This document shows positions 49,496 to 58,048 of a DNA stretch of 64,000 nt, in pieces. The notes below the pieces were generated by a model. It ran no database searches. It was not told the DNA's origin and was given only the letters and a program-made list of their open reading frames with translations. Position 1 is the first letter of the stretch; each line of letters opens with the position of its first letter. The position numbers and the translations under genes are program-made. This DNA comes from Cupriavidus agavae (GTDB lineage: Bacteria; Pseudomonadota; Gammaproteobacteria; Burkholderiales; Burkholderiaceae). The stretch is from positions 124,001-188,000 of the forward strand of contig NZ_SGXM01000007.1 of assembly GCF_004217045.1 (NCBI RefSeq), in the 5' to 3' direction.

Positions 49496-49507
49496 CAAGC
49501 CTGGCGC

Positions 49508-49909
49508 TTAGATACGGCGGCGCTTCGGCGGACGGCAGCCGTTGTGCGGAACCGGCGTGACGTCTTCGATGATGGCGATCTTGATGCCCAGCGCGTTCAG
49601 CGCGCGGACAGCCGACTCGCGGCCCGGACCCGGACCCTTGATGCGCACTTCCAGGTTCTTGATACCCTGGTCTTGCGCCACGCGACCGGCGTTTTCTGCT
49701 GCGACCTGGGCTGCGAACGGGGTCGACTTGCGCGAACCCTTGAAGCCCTGGCCACCGGCAGTTGCCCACGACAGAGCGTTGCCCTGGCGATCGGTGATCG
49801 TGATGATGGTGTTGTTGAACGAAGCGTGGACGTGCGCAATGCCGTCGGCAACGTTCTTCTTGACCTTCTTACGCGCGCGCTGGGCGGCGTTATTCGGACC
49901 TTTTGCCAT
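49508..49909 (-). CDS. rpsK: 30S ribosomal protein S11
   Basis: Platform protein of the small subunit (133 aa). Recognised from VADGIAHVHASFNNTIITIT, DRQGNALSWATAGGQGFKGS and the C-terminal DVTPVPHNGCRPPKRRRI. It lies 24 bp after rpsM. Downstream spacing to rpsD is unusually large. Confidence 0.98.
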   Translation of the reverse strand: MAKGPNNAAQRARKKVKKNVADGIAHVHASFNNTIITITDRQGNALSWATAGGQGFKGSRKSTPFAAQVAAENAGRVAQDQGIKNLEVRIKGPGPGRESAVRALNALGIKIAIIEDVTPVPHNGCRPPKRRRI

Positions 49910-49933
49910 TCGATTCTTCCTATGCCTTCGGCT

Positions 49934-50299
49934 TTACTTCTTCAGTGCCACGCCGGCCTTGCGCGGACCCTTGCGAGTACGAGCATTGGTGCGGGTACGC
50001 TGACCGCGCATCGGCAGACCCTTGCGGTGACGCATGCCACGATAGCAACCAAGGTCCATCAGACGCTTGATGTTCATCGTGGTTTCACGACGCAGGTCAC
50101 CCTCGACCGTGACCTTGCCCACTTCGTCGCGAAGCTTTTCCAGGTCGGCGTCGGTCAGATCCTTGACCTTCTTGTCAAACGGTACACCGGTAGCCTCGCA
50201 AATCTTGCGGGCGCGCGAGCGGCCGACACCGTAAATGGCCGTCAGGCCGATTTCGGTATGCTTGTGGTTCGGGATGTTAACCCCTGCGATACGTGCCAT
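49934..50299 (-). CDS. rpsM: 30S ribosomal protein S13
   Basis: Head protein of the small subunit (121 aa). Starts MARIAGVNIPNHKHTEIGLT and has the YGVGRSRARKICEATGV and RGMRHRKGLPMRGQRTRTNA blocks. It is 19 bp after rpmJ, in standard order. Confidence 0.98.
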   Translation of the reverse strand: MARIAGVNIPNHKHTEIGLTAIYGVGRSRARKICEATGVPFDKKVKDLTDADLEKLRDEVGKVTVEGDLRRETTMNIKRLMDLGCYRGMRHRKGLPMRGQRTRTNARTRKGPRKAGVALKK

Positions 50300-50318
50300 T
50301 CGTCAATCCTCTTTCCGA

Positions 50319-50435
50319 TTAGCCTTGGCGTTGCTTGTGGCGGGGATCCGACGAGCAGATCACGCGCACGACACCGTTGCGCTTGATGATTTTGCAGTTG
50401 CGGCAAATGCGCTTCACAGAAGCCAGCACTTTCAT
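50319..50435 (-). CDS. rpmJ: 50S ribosomal protein L36
   Basis: 38-aa large-subunit protein, [20 protein letters not shown] followed by [18 protein letters not shown]. Three Cys and one His (C-x2-C, C and H) form the zinc-binding version. An AAGGAAGAGGAAAAA stretch provides the ribosome-binding site. It normally follows infA; here only an infA relic precedes it. Confidence 0.97.
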
Positions 50436-50490
50436 GATTTTTCCTCTTCCTTCAATTCCTGTTCGCTTCACTTCGTCCGTGGACGGCAGG

Positions 50491-50563
50491 TGCGCGTGAC
50501 AGATCATATGGAGTCAGCCTAACCGCCACCACGCCGAAAACGCAGTGACGTCGTCTTTTGCCA
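50491..50563 (-). pseudogene. infA: Relic of translation initiation factor IF-1
   Basis: In the secY-rpmJ spacer, an ATG at 50563 begins MAKDDV, the usual first six residues of IF-1, but the frame then diverges and stops after 16 codons. In another frame, 50491-50517 encodes LTPYDLSRA, identical to the conserved IF-1 block near the C-terminus, followed by unrelated sequence. The roughly 50 codons normally between these are reduced to about 28 bp and the last eight codons are lost. The gene cannot make IF-1. Confidence 0.85.
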
Positions 50564-50588
50564 TACCTGGTGCCCAACTCCGGCTTGT

Positions 50589-51932
50589 TCAGCGCAGGGT
50601 CAGGTTACCCTTGAAATTCGCCTTCTTCAGCAGCGACTCGTATTGCTGCGACATGACATAGGACTGAACCTGGGTCATGAAGTCCATCGTCACGACAACG
50701 ATGATCAGCAGCGAGGTTCCGCCGAAATAGAACGGAACGTTCCAGCGCAGCACCAGGAATTCCGGCAACAGGCAGACCAGTGTGATGTAAATCGCACCAG
50801 CCAGCGTCAGGCGCACCAGGATCTTGTCGATATAGCGCGTCGTTTGCTCGCCCGGACGGATGCCCGGAATGAAGGCTCCACTCTTCTTCAGGTTATCTGC
50901 CACTTCCCGGCTGTTATAGACCAGGGCCGTATAGAAGAAGCAGAAGAATACAATCGCAGCCGCGTACAGCAGGATGTAGACCGGCTGGCCGGGCGACAGC
51001 GTTGCAGCGAGGTCCTTGATGACCCGCCCAACCGAACCTGTCGAATCCGACGTGAACCAGCCCGCAATCGTCGCCGGGAACAGGATGATCGACGATGCGA
51101 AGATCGGCGGAATCACCCCTGCCATGTTCAGCTTCAGCGGCAGGTGCGACGACTGACCGCCGTACACCTTGTTGCCGACCTGACGCTTGGCATAGTTCAC
51201 CAGGATCTTGCGCTGGCCCCGCTCGACGAACACCACGGCGAAGGTCACCCCGATCACGATCGCGACGATGAAGATTGCCGCGATGATGCTCATGGAACCC
51301 GTGCGGACCAGTTCGAACAGTCCGCCGATCGCGTTGGGCAGACCCGCCGCGATACCACCGAAGATGATGATCGAGATGCCGTTACCCAGACCCCGCTCGG
51401 TGATCTGCTCACCCAGCCACATCAGGAACATCGTGCCGGTCACCAGCGTGATCACCGCCGTCGCCCGGAACATCAGGCCCGGATCGATGACCAGACCCGG
51501 CTGAGACTCCAGCGCCACCGCAATCGACAACGCCTGGAACGTGGCCAGAACCACGGTTCCGTAGCGCGTGTACTGCGTGATCTTGCGTTGCCCTGCCTGC
51601 CCTTCCTTCTTCAGCGCCTCCAGCTGCGGCAGCACGATCGTCAGCAACTGCATGATGATCGACGCCGAGATGTACGGCATGATGCCGAGCGCGAAGACGG
51701 TAAAGCGCGACAGCGCACCGCCCGAGAACAGGTTGAACATCCCGAGGATGCCACCCGACTGACTCTGGAAAAGCTTCGCAAGCTGGTCCGGATCGATCCC
51801 CGGCACCGGAATATGCGCACCGATGCGGTAGACGATCAGAGCCAGCACCAGGAACATCAGCCGGCGCTTGAGATCGCCGTACTTCGCCGTATTCCTGGTC
51901 TGCGCGCTTGCATTGGGTTTCGCCGTGGCCAA
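50589..51932 (-). CDS. secY: Preprotein translocase subunit SecY
   Basis: Central channel subunit of the Sec translocon (447 aa) with ten hydrophobic helices. Landmarks are RIGAHIPVPGID, NLFSGGALSRFTVFALGIMP (plug region) and PFYFGGTSLLIIVVVTMDFM near the end. The start is TTG at 51932, with GGAG seven bases upstream and no in-frame ATG nearby. It follows rplO by about 50 bp. Confidence 0.97.
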   Translation of the reverse strand: MATAKPNASAQTRNTAKYGDLKRRLMFLVLALIVYRIGAHIPVPGIDPDQLAKLFQSQSGGILGMFNLFSGGALSRFTVFALGIMPYISASIIMQLLTIVLPQLEALKKEGQAGQRKITQYTRYGTVVLATFQALSIAVALESQPGLVIDPGLMFRATAVITLVTGTMFLMWLGEQITERGLGNGISIIIFGGIAAGLPNAIGGLFELVRTGSMSIIAAIFIVAIVIGVTFAVVFVERGQRKILVNYAKRQVGNKVYGGQSSHLPLKLNMAGVIPPIFASSIILFPATIAGWFTSDSTGSVGRVIKDLAATLSPGQPVYILLYAAAIVFFCFFYTALVYNSREVADNLKKSGAFIPGIRPGEQTTRYIDKILVRLTLAGAIYITLVCLLPEFLVLRWNVPFYFGGTSLLIIVVVTMDFMTQVQSYVMSQQYESLLKKANFKGNLTLR

Positions 51933-51981
51933 ACGATGCTCCGACTGTGACTTCGCCTATGCTGCGAATGCTTTGCGTAAA

Positions 51982-52416
51982 TTACGCTTCGATCTGGCCG
52001 CCCGCGGCTTCGATCGCAGCCTTGGCGCCAGCAGTGGCACCCAGACCCTTGATCGTTACCTTGCGCGTCAGTTCGCCGGCCTTGATGACCTTTGCGCTCT
52101 TGACCATGTCGCTAACCAGGCCAGCTTGCTTCAGGACCAGCAGGTCCACTTCGGCAGCTTCCAGGCGCTCGATGTCGCGCAGGGTCACTTCGGCGTTGAA
52201 GGCCTTGGTCAGCGAGGTGAAACCACGCTTCGGCAGACGACGATACAGCGGCATTTGACCGCCTTCGAAGCCCACCTTGTGGAAGCCGCCCGAACGCGAC
52301 TTCTGACCCTTGTGACCGCGACCGGCAGTCTTGCCCAGGCCGGAGCCGATACCGCGGCCGACGCGACGCTTGGCGTGCTTCGAACCGTCGGCCGGTTTCA
52401 GGTTGTTCAGTTGCAT
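51982..52416 (-). CDS. rplO: 50S ribosomal protein L15
   Basis: 144-aa large-subunit protein starting MQLNNLKPADGSKHAKRRVG, with the Gly/Lys-rich GRGIGSGLGKTAGRGHKGQK stretch. It precedes secY and is 19 bp after rpmD. Confidence 0.98.
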   Translation of the reverse strand: MQLNNLKPADGSKHAKRRVGRGIGSGLGKTAGRGHKGQKSRSGGFHKVGFEGGQMPLYRRLPKRGFTSLTKAFNAEVTLRDIERLEAAEVDLLVLKQAGLVSDMVKSAKVIKAGELTRKVTIKGLGATAGAKAAIEAAGGQIEA

Positions 52417-52435
52417 GTTGCTCTCCGAGTCCCGA

Positions 52436-52618
52436 TCAGGCCAGAACCTTCACCAGGTACGAGACCTTGTTGATCATGCCGCGCACGGCGGGCGTGTCCT
52501 GCAGCTCCGAAACGGAGTTCAGGCGACGCAGGCCCAGGCCACGTACGGTGGCGCGATGATCCTCGCGCGTGCCGATGAGGCTGCGCACGAGTTGCACTTT
52601 TACGGTTTTCTGCGACAT
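52436..52618 (-). CDS. rpmD: 50S ribosomal protein L30
   Basis: 60-aa protein MSQKTVKVQLVRSLIGTRED with GLGLRRLNSVSELQDTPAVR. The ATG at 52618 lies 10 bp after the rpsE stop; the frame is open 14 codons further into rpsE but that is not used by homologues. Confidence 0.97.
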   Translation of the reverse strand: MSQKTVKVQLVRSLIGTREDHRATVRGLGLRRLNSVSELQDTPAVRGMINKVSYLVKVLA

Positions 52619-52628
52619 TTCGTTCACC

Positions 52629-53147
52629 TTAGCCGAGGATGTCTTCAACCGACTTGCCACGCTTGGCGGCGATTTCGCCCGGCGTGCTCATCTTTTGCAG
52701 ACCATCGAGGGTGGCACGAACCATGTTGTAAGGGTTCGTCGAACCGTGCGACTTGGTCACCACGTTCGTCACACCCATTACTTCGAAGATCGCGCGCATC
52801 GGGCCGCCGGCGATCACGCCGGTACCTTCCTTGGCGGGCATCATCAGCACCTTGGCGGCGCCATGCTTGCCAACGACTTCGTGCTGCAGCGTGCCGTTCT
52901 TCAGCGAGACCTTGACCATCTTGCGACGGGCTTCGTCCATTGCCTTCTGCACGGCCACCGGAACTTCCTTGGCCTTGCCCTTGCCCATGCCGATGCGGCC
53001 ATCGCCGTCACCAACCACGGTCAGCGCAGCGAAACCGAGGATACGGCCACCCTTCACCACCTTGGTGACACGGTTGACCGAGATCATCTTCTCGCGGAGG
53101 CCGTCGTCGCGTTCGTCCTGCTGGACTTTTGCTTGCATCTTTGCCAT
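52629..53147 (-). CDS. rpsE: 30S ribosomal protein S5
   Basis: 172-aa small-subunit protein important for decoding fidelity. It has VKGGRILGFAALTVVGDGDG and IAGGPMRAIFEVMGVTNVVT. Its place between rplR and rpmD is standard for the spc group. Confidence 0.98.
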   Translation of the reverse strand: MAKMQAKVQQDERDDGLREKMISVNRVTKVVKGGRILGFAALTVVGDGDGRIGMGKGKAKEVPVAVQKAMDEARRKMVKVSLKNGTLQHEVVGKHGAAKVLMMPAKEGTGVIAGGPMRAIFEVMGVTNVVTKSHGSTNPYNMVRATLDGLQKMSTPGEIAAKRGKSVEDILG

Positions 53148-53166
53148 GACGTATCTCTCTTAGCGC

Positions 53167-53523
53167 TTAGAACTTGAGGCCGGCTTCACGCGCGGCATCA
53201 GCCAGGGCCTTCACGCGACCATGGAAGCGGAAGCCGCCGCGATCGAACGCAACGGTTTCCACGCCAGCGGCCTTTGCCTTCTCGGCAACGCGCTTGCCCA
53301 CCAGGGTGGCGGCGGCAACAGTAGCACCGCTGCCAGTCAGTTCCTTGCGCACTTCTGCCTCGGCGGTCGAAGCCGATGCCAGCACTTGCGTGCCGCACGG
53401 CGAGTACACCTGGGCGTAAATATGCGAATTCGTACGGAACACGGTCAGACGATTGATCTTCAGTTCCGCGATCTTGGCGCGGGTCTGACGTGCACGGCGC
53501 AAACGAGCGTCTTTCTTGTTCAT
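53167..53523 (-). CDS. rplR: 50S ribosomal protein L18
   Basis: 118-aa 5S rRNA-binding protein with MNKKDARLRRARQTRAKIAE and the C-terminal FDRGGFRFHGRVKALADAAR. Two ATG codons are adjacent (53526 and 53523). The second has the better distance to AAGGGG and gives the usual MNKK start. Confidence 0.97.
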   Translation of the reverse strand: MNKKDARLRRARQTRAKIAELKINRLTVFRTNSHIYAQVYSPCGTQVLASASTAEAEVRKELTGSGATVAAATLVGKRVAEKAKAAGVETVAFDRGGFRFHGRVKALADAAREAGLKF

Positions 53524-53534
53524 CATTGGACCCC

Positions 53535-54068
53535 TTACTTCTTCTTGGTTTCCTTCAGGATGACGCGCTCGTCGGCGTAACGGACACCCTTGCCCTTGTA
53601 GGGCTCGGGCGGACGGTACGCGCGGACTTCCGCAGCAACCTGACCGACTTTCTGCTTGTCAGCACCCTTGATCACGATTTCGGTCTGCGTGGGCGTTTCG
53701 GCCTTCACGCCTTCCGGCATTTCGTGGATCACGTCGTGCGAGAAACCAAGCTGGAGCTTCAGCGCGGAGCCTTGCAGTTGAGCGCGGTAACCCACGCCAA
53801 CCAGGTTCAGCTTGCGCTCGAAACCGGTGGTCACGCCCTTGACCATGTTTGCCGCCAGGGCGCGCATGGTGCCTTGCAGGGCGTTAGCTTCACGCGATTC
53901 ATCGGCCGGCTCGAACGTCAGGTTGCCTTCGGTAACGTTGACCTTCACCAGGCTGTGAATCGGCTGGGACAGCGTACCCAGCGGGCCCTTCACGGAGAGC
54001 ACGCCAGCCGCCACATTTACTTCTGCGCCTTTCGGCAGCGCGATGGGAGCCTTACCTACACGGGACAT
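53535..54068 (-). CDS. rplF: 50S ribosomal protein L6
   Basis: 177-aa protein with MSRVGKAPIALPKGAEVNVA at the start and the C-terminal signature RAYRPPEPYKGKGVRYADER. It follows rpsH by 9 bp. Confidence 0.98.
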   Translation of the reverse strand: MSRVGKAPIALPKGAEVNVAAGVLSVKGPLGTLSQPIHSLVKVNVTEGNLTFEPADESREANALQGTMRALAANMVKGVTTGFERKLNLVGVGYRAQLQGSALKLQLGFSHDVIHEMPEGVKAETPTQTEIVIKGADKQKVGQVAAEVRAYRPPEPYKGKGVRYADERVILKETKKK

Positions 54069-54077
54069 GTTTGCTCC

Positions 54078-54473
54078 TTACGCGACGTAGCAGAGAACTT
54101 CACCGCCCACGCCGGTGGCACGTGCCTTGCGGTCGGTCATCAGACCCTGCGGGGTCGAGATGATCGCCACACCGAGGCCGTTCATCACCTGGGGGATGTC
54201 GCTGCGGCCCTTGTACACGCGCAGGCCGGGCTTCGAGACGCGCTCGATGCGCTCGATGACCGGACGGCCAGCGTAGTACTTCAGACCAATGGTCAATTGC
54301 GCCTTGCCGCCATCTTCCGCCACCGAGTAGTCGTCGATATAGCCTTCGTCCTTCAGGACCTTGGCGATCGCAACCTTCAGCTTCGACGAGGGCATGGCCA
54401 CCGACGCCTTCTGCACGCCTTGAGCGTTGCGGATGCGCGTCAGCATATCGGCGATAGGATCGCTCATGCTCAT
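54078..54473 (-). CDS. rpsH: 30S ribosomal protein S8
   Basis: 131-aa 16S-binding protein, regulator of the spc operon in E. coli. Begins MSMSDPIADMLTRIRNAQGV; the C-terminal GLGVAIISTPQGLMTDRKAR is diagnostic. GGAG lies seven bases before the first ATG. Confidence 0.98.
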   Translation of the reverse strand: MSMSDPIADMLTRIRNAQGVQKASVAMPSSKLKVAIAKVLKDEGYIDDYSVAEDGGKAQLTIGLKYYAGRPVIERIERVSKPGLRVYKGRSDIPQVMNGLGVAIISTPQGLMTDRKARATGVGGEVLCYVA

Positions 54474-54500
54474 ACTGTTTCTCCTGTAGCCTGTGCGTAA

Positions 54501-54806
54501 TTACCAGCTGGCTTTCGTCAGACCCGGAATTTCGCCCTTGAAGGCGATCTCACGGATCTTGTTACGCGCCAGGCCAAACTTGCGGAAGGTACCGCGGGGA
54601 CGACCGGTGATCGCGCAGCGGTTACGCTGGCGAGTCGGGTTGGCGTTGCGCGGGAGCTTCTGCAGCTCGAGACGCGCCAGGTAACGCTCTTCTTCCGACT
54701 TTTCTTGGTCGTCGATAATGGCCTTGAGGTTTGCGCGCTTGTCGGCGTACTTCGCCACGAGCTTTGCGCGCTTCTTCTCACGTTCAATCAGAGCCAGTTT
54801 AGCCAC
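54501..54806 (-). CDS. rpsN: 30S ribosomal protein S14, zinc-free form
   Basis: 101-aa long-type S14 without the CxxC zinc ribbon; the core is RNRCAITGRPRGTFRKFGLA. The start codon is GTG at 54806, with AAGGGG upstream. It lies between rplE and rpsH. Confidence 0.97.
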   Translation of the reverse strand: MAKLALIEREKKRAKLVAKYADKRANLKAIIDDQEKSEEERYLARLELQKLPRNANPTRQRNRCAITGRPRGTFRKFGLARNKIREIAFKGEIPGLTKASW

Positions 54807-54815
54807 GGTTACCCC

Positions 54816-55358
54816 TTAATTACGGAACGGGAACTTGAACGCGTTCAGGAGAGCCTTGGCTTCCTCGTCGTTCTTAGCCGTCGTCGTGATGCTGATGTTC
54901 AGACCACGCAGTGCGTCGATCTTGTCGTACTCGATTTCGGGGAAAATGATCTGCTCTTTCACACCGATGTTGTAGTTGCCACGACCGTCGAAGGACTTGC
55001 CCGACACACCACGGAAGTCACGCACGCGCGGCAGGGCCACGGTCACGAAACGATCCAGGAATTCGAACATGCGCTCGCCGCGCAGGGTCACCATCGCACC
55101 GATGGGGTAGCCCTGGCGGATCTTGAAGCCGGCGATGGCCTTCTTGGCCTTCGTCACGACGGGCTTCTGGCCAGCGATCTTCGTCAGGTCGCCAACAGCC
55201 AGCTCAATGACCTTCTTGTCATTGATGGCTTCACCGAGGCCCATGTTCAGGGTGATCTTGGTGAAACGCGGCACTTCCATGACCGACTTGTAGCCGAACT
55301 GCTTCATCAGCGCCGGCACAACCTGTTCTTTGTAAAACTCTTGCAGACGTGCTGTCAT
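54816..55358 (-). CDS. rplE: 50S ribosomal protein L5
   Basis: 180-aa 5S rRNA-binding protein. Starts MTARLQEFYKEQVVPALMKQ; GLGEAINDKKVIELAVGDLT and the C-terminal ITTTAKNDEEAKALLNAFKF are diagnostic. The ATG at 55358 has AGGAG seven bases upstream; a TTG two codons earlier is not needed. Confidence 0.97.
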   Translation of the reverse strand: MTARLQEFYKEQVVPALMKQFGYKSVMEVPRFTKITLNMGLGEAINDKKVIELAVGDLTKIAGQKPVVTKAKKAIAGFKIRQGYPIGAMVTLRGERMFEFLDRFVTVALPRVRDFRGVSGKSFDGRGNYNIGVKEQIIFPEIEYDKIDALRGLNISITTTAKNDEEAKALLNAFKFPFRN

Positions 55359-55383
55359 GCTCAACTCCTATCTGTGCCCAGAA

Positions 55384-55692
55384 TCAAGCGGCCAGGACGG
55401 CACCGGTCGTCTTCAGCACGCGCACACGCTTGCCGTCTTCGACCTTGATACCGACACGCGACGGCTTGCCATTGGCATCCACGAGCGCAACGTTGGAAAT
55501 ATGCAGCGGCATCAGCTTGTCGACCACGCCACCGGTGGTACCCAGCATCGGGTTCGGGCGAGCATGCTTCTTCGCAACGTTCACGCCTTCGACCACGACC
55601 TTGTCGCCTTGCACTGCCTGGACGGCACCGCGCTTGCCCTTGTCCTTGCCGGTCAGCACGATGACTTCGTCGCCTTTGCGAATCTTGTTCAT
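55384..55692 (-). CDS. rplX: 50S ribosomal protein L24
   Basis: 102-aa assembly-initiator protein with the KOW motif in MNKIRKGDEVIVLTGKDKGK and the block VEGVNVAKKHARPNPMLGTT. It is 9 bp after rplN. Confidence 0.97.
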   Translation of the reverse strand: MNKIRKGDEVIVLTGKDKGKRGAVQAVQGDKVVVEGVNVAKKHARPNPMLGTTGGVVDKLMPLHISNVALVDANGKPSRVGIKVEDGKRVRVLKTTGAVLAA

Positions 55693-55701
55693 GGCGGCTC
55701 C

Positions 55702-56070
55702 TTACAGCACTTCCGGAGCGAGCGACACGATCTTCATGAAGCGCTCGGTACGGAGTTCACGAGTCACCGGCCCGAAGATACGGGTGCCGATCGGCTCGAG
55801 CTTGTTGTTCAGCAGGACAGCAGCATTGCCGTCGAACTTGACGAGCGAACCGTCAGCGCGGCGCACGCCCTTGGCGGTACGCACGACGACTGCGTTGTAG
55901 ATGTCGCCCTTCTTCACGCGGCCACGGGGAGCTGCGTCCTTCACGGTAACCTTGATGATGTCGCCCACGCTCGCGTAGCGGCGCTTGGACCCACCCAGTA
56001 CCTTGATGCACAGCACTTCGCGCGCACCAGTGTTATCGGCCACTTCGAGCCGGCTTTCTGTCTGAATCAT
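55702..56070 (-). CDS. rplN: 50S ribosomal protein L14
   Basis: 122-aa protein MIQTESRLEVADNTGAREVL with GSKRRYASVGDIIKVTVKDA. First gene of the spc group. A 272-bp spacer with a promoter and inverted repeat separates it from rpsQ. Its ATG is preceded by GGAAGATAACACC. Confidence 0.98.
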   Translation of the reverse strand: MIQTESRLEVADNTGAREVLCIKVLGGSKRRYASVGDIIKVTVKDAAPRGRVKKGDIYNAVVVRTAKGVRRADGSLVKFDGNAAVLLNNKLEPIGTRIFGPVTRELRTERFMKIVSLAPEVL

Positions 56071-56283
56071 GGTGTTATCTTCCCAACTTAATCCGCCAGC
56101 CCCTCGATGTGAGGCCCGGTGGTCAGTCTTGGTCCCGTCGGAGCCAGGCATTGCGCCAGCGCCGTTTGGGTTGATCAACTTGGAAGTCGGTAGTGCCGGC
56201 ACCCCTTACTACAGGACACCAGGCGCTGGCTCGCTCCACAGGCCCACCCGGTTGATACCGCAAGGGCAAGCGCAATAAAGCGG

Positions 56284-56321
56284 AAGTCCAGGATTATAGC
56301 AACACAATCCTGGACTTGCAA
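56284..56321 (-). promoter_or_regulatory. spc-group promoter inside a perfect inverted repeat
   Basis: On the minus strand TTGCAA (56316-56321) and TATAAT (56293-56298) are exactly 17 bp apart, about 220 bp before rplN. AAGTCCAGGATT (56284-56295) and its complement (56306-56317) form a perfect 12-bp inverted repeat with 10 bp between, spanning the -10 box and the edge of the -35 box. A second palindrome, GACTTGCAAGTC, covers the -35 box at 56313-56324. Confidence 0.75.
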
Positions 56322-56342
56322 GTCATCCGAGTACTGTTGTAC

Positions 56343-56621
56343 TTAGATGACGCGTGCAGCTTCTACCAGCCGGGAAACAACCCAGGACTTGGTCCGCGAC
56401 AGCGGACGGGTTTCCTGGATCTCGACCTTGTCGCCTTCCTTGTACTGGTTGGCTTCGTCGTGTGCGTGGTACTTCTTCGAACGCAGCACGTACTTGCCGT
56501 ACAGGGGGTGCTTGACGCGGTTTTCGATCAGGACCGTCACGGTCTTGTCCATCTTGTCGCTGACGACACGGCCCACGAGGGTCCGGCGAAGCGACGTTTC
56601 AGTCTTCGCAGCTTCAGTCAT
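56343..56621 (-). CDS. rpsQ: 30S ribosomal protein S17
   Basis: 92-aa 16S-binding protein with LVGRVVSDKMDKTVTVLIEN and KYVLRSKKYHAHDEANQYKE. It overlaps rpmC by four bases (ATGA) and is the last gene of the S10 group. Confidence 0.98.
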   Translation of the reverse strand: MTEAAKTETSLRRTLVGRVVSDKMDKTVTVLIENRVKHPLYGKYVLRSKKYHAHDEANQYKEGDKVEIQETRPLSRTKSWVVSRLVEAARVI

Positions 56622-56812
56622 TTCGCGTTCGCCTTCTCGTTCAGCACGGTTTGCACGCGCGCGATGTCCTTGCGCACCTTCTTCAGCTGGCTGGTGTTCT
56701 GCAGCTGTTGGGTGGCCTTTTGCATGCGCAGGCTAAATTGAGCCTTCAGCAGCTCGGAGAGCTCCTGGTTCAGGCCTGCGGCGTCCTTGCCGCGCAGTTC
56801 GGATGCTTTCAT
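56618..56812 (-). CDS. rpmC: 50S ribosomal protein L29
   Basis: 64-aa protein near the exit tunnel: MKASELRGKDAAGLNQELSE with LKAQFSLRMQKATQQLQNTS. The ATG at 56812 lies 10 bp after rplP and is the homologue start; the frame is open further upstream into rplP. Confidence 0.98.
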   Translation of the reverse strand: MKASELRGKDAAGLNQELSELLKAQFSLRMQKATQQLQNTSQLKKVRKDIARVQTVLNEKANAK

Positions 56813-56822
56813 CCCAATCTCC

Positions 56823-57239
56823 TTACGTACCGACCTGACGCACCACGAAATTCGTGGCGATCGGCAGCTTGGCGGCGGCGAGGCGGAATGCCTCACGCGC
56901 CAGCTCTTCGCTCACGCCATCCATTTCGTACAGCATCTTGCCCGGCTGAATTTCAGCCACGTAGTATTCCGGGTTGCCCTTACCGTTACCCATACGGACT
57001 TCGGCAGGCTTCTTCGAAATCGGCTTGTCCGGGAAAATCCGGATCCAGATGCGGCCGCCACGCTTGATGTGACGGGTCATCGCACGACGTGCCGACTCGA
57101 TCTGGCGAGCGGTCAGGCGGCCACGGCCCATTGCCTTCAGGCCGAATTCGCCGAAAGACACGGCGTTGCCACGGGTAGCCTTACCCGTGTTGCGGCCCTT
57201 CTGCTCCTTGCGATACTTCCTACGCTTCGGTTGCAGCAT
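56823..57239 (-). CDS. rplP: 50S ribosomal protein L16
   Basis: 138-aa protein at the A-site side of the large subunit: [20 protein letters not shown] with the [20 protein letters not shown] block. It is 2 bp after rpsC. Confidence 0.98.
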
Positions 57240-57241
57240 TG

Positions 57242-58039
57242 TTATTCTCCACTCTTCGCGTCTGCGCCCGGCGCAGCACGACGACCAGCACCGGCACCAC
57301 CGCGGCGGTTGCCCGACGGACGGCCTTCGCCTTCACGGCGACGGCCTTCCGGGCGACCCGGACGACGACGACGGTCTTCTTGCGGCTCTTCCACCACAGG
57401 CGCGTCGTTGCGGCCCAGGTGATCGCCCTTGTAGACCCACACCTTGACACCGATGATGCCGTAGGTGGTTTCGGCTTCCGAGAAGCCGTAGTCGATGTCG
57501 GCACGCAGGGTGTGCAGGGGCACACGGCCTTCGCGGTACCACTCGGTACGTGCGATTTCGATACCGTTCAGACGGCCCGAGCTCATGATCTTGATGCCCT
57601 GGGCACCCAGACGCATGGCGTTCTGCATCGCGCGCTTCATGGCGCGACGGAACATGATGCGGCGCTCGAGCTGCTGCGTGATCGAATCGGCGATCAGCTG
57701 CGCATCGGTTTCCGGCTTGCGGATTTCCTCGATGTTCACGTGCACGGGCACACCCATGCGGCGTTGCAGCTCGGCCTTGAGCAGTTCGATGTCCTCACCC
57801 TTCTTGCCGATCACCACGCCCGGACGCGAGCTGTAAATGGTGATGCGTGCGTTACGGGCCGGACGCTCGATGACCACGCGGCCAACCGATGCGTTCTTCA
57901 GCTTCTTCTTCAGGAAGTCCCGAACTTCGATGTCTTCCTTCAGCATGCCGGCGAACTTCGTGTTGTTGGCGTACCAACGCGAAGCCCAGTTACGGCTGAC
58001 GGCCAGACGGAAGCCAGTCGGATGAATCTTCTGTCCCAT
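57242..58039 (-). CDS. rpsC: 30S ribosomal protein S3
   Basis: mRNA-entry protein with KH domain ([20 protein letters not shown]). At 265 aa it is about 30 residues longer than E. coli S3; the extra C-terminal tail is rich in Arg, Gly and Glu ([20 protein letters not shown]), a trait I associate with Burkholderiales. It begins [20 protein letters not shown] and follows rplV by 9 bp. Confidence 0.98.
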
Positions 58040-58048
58040 CGTGACTCC

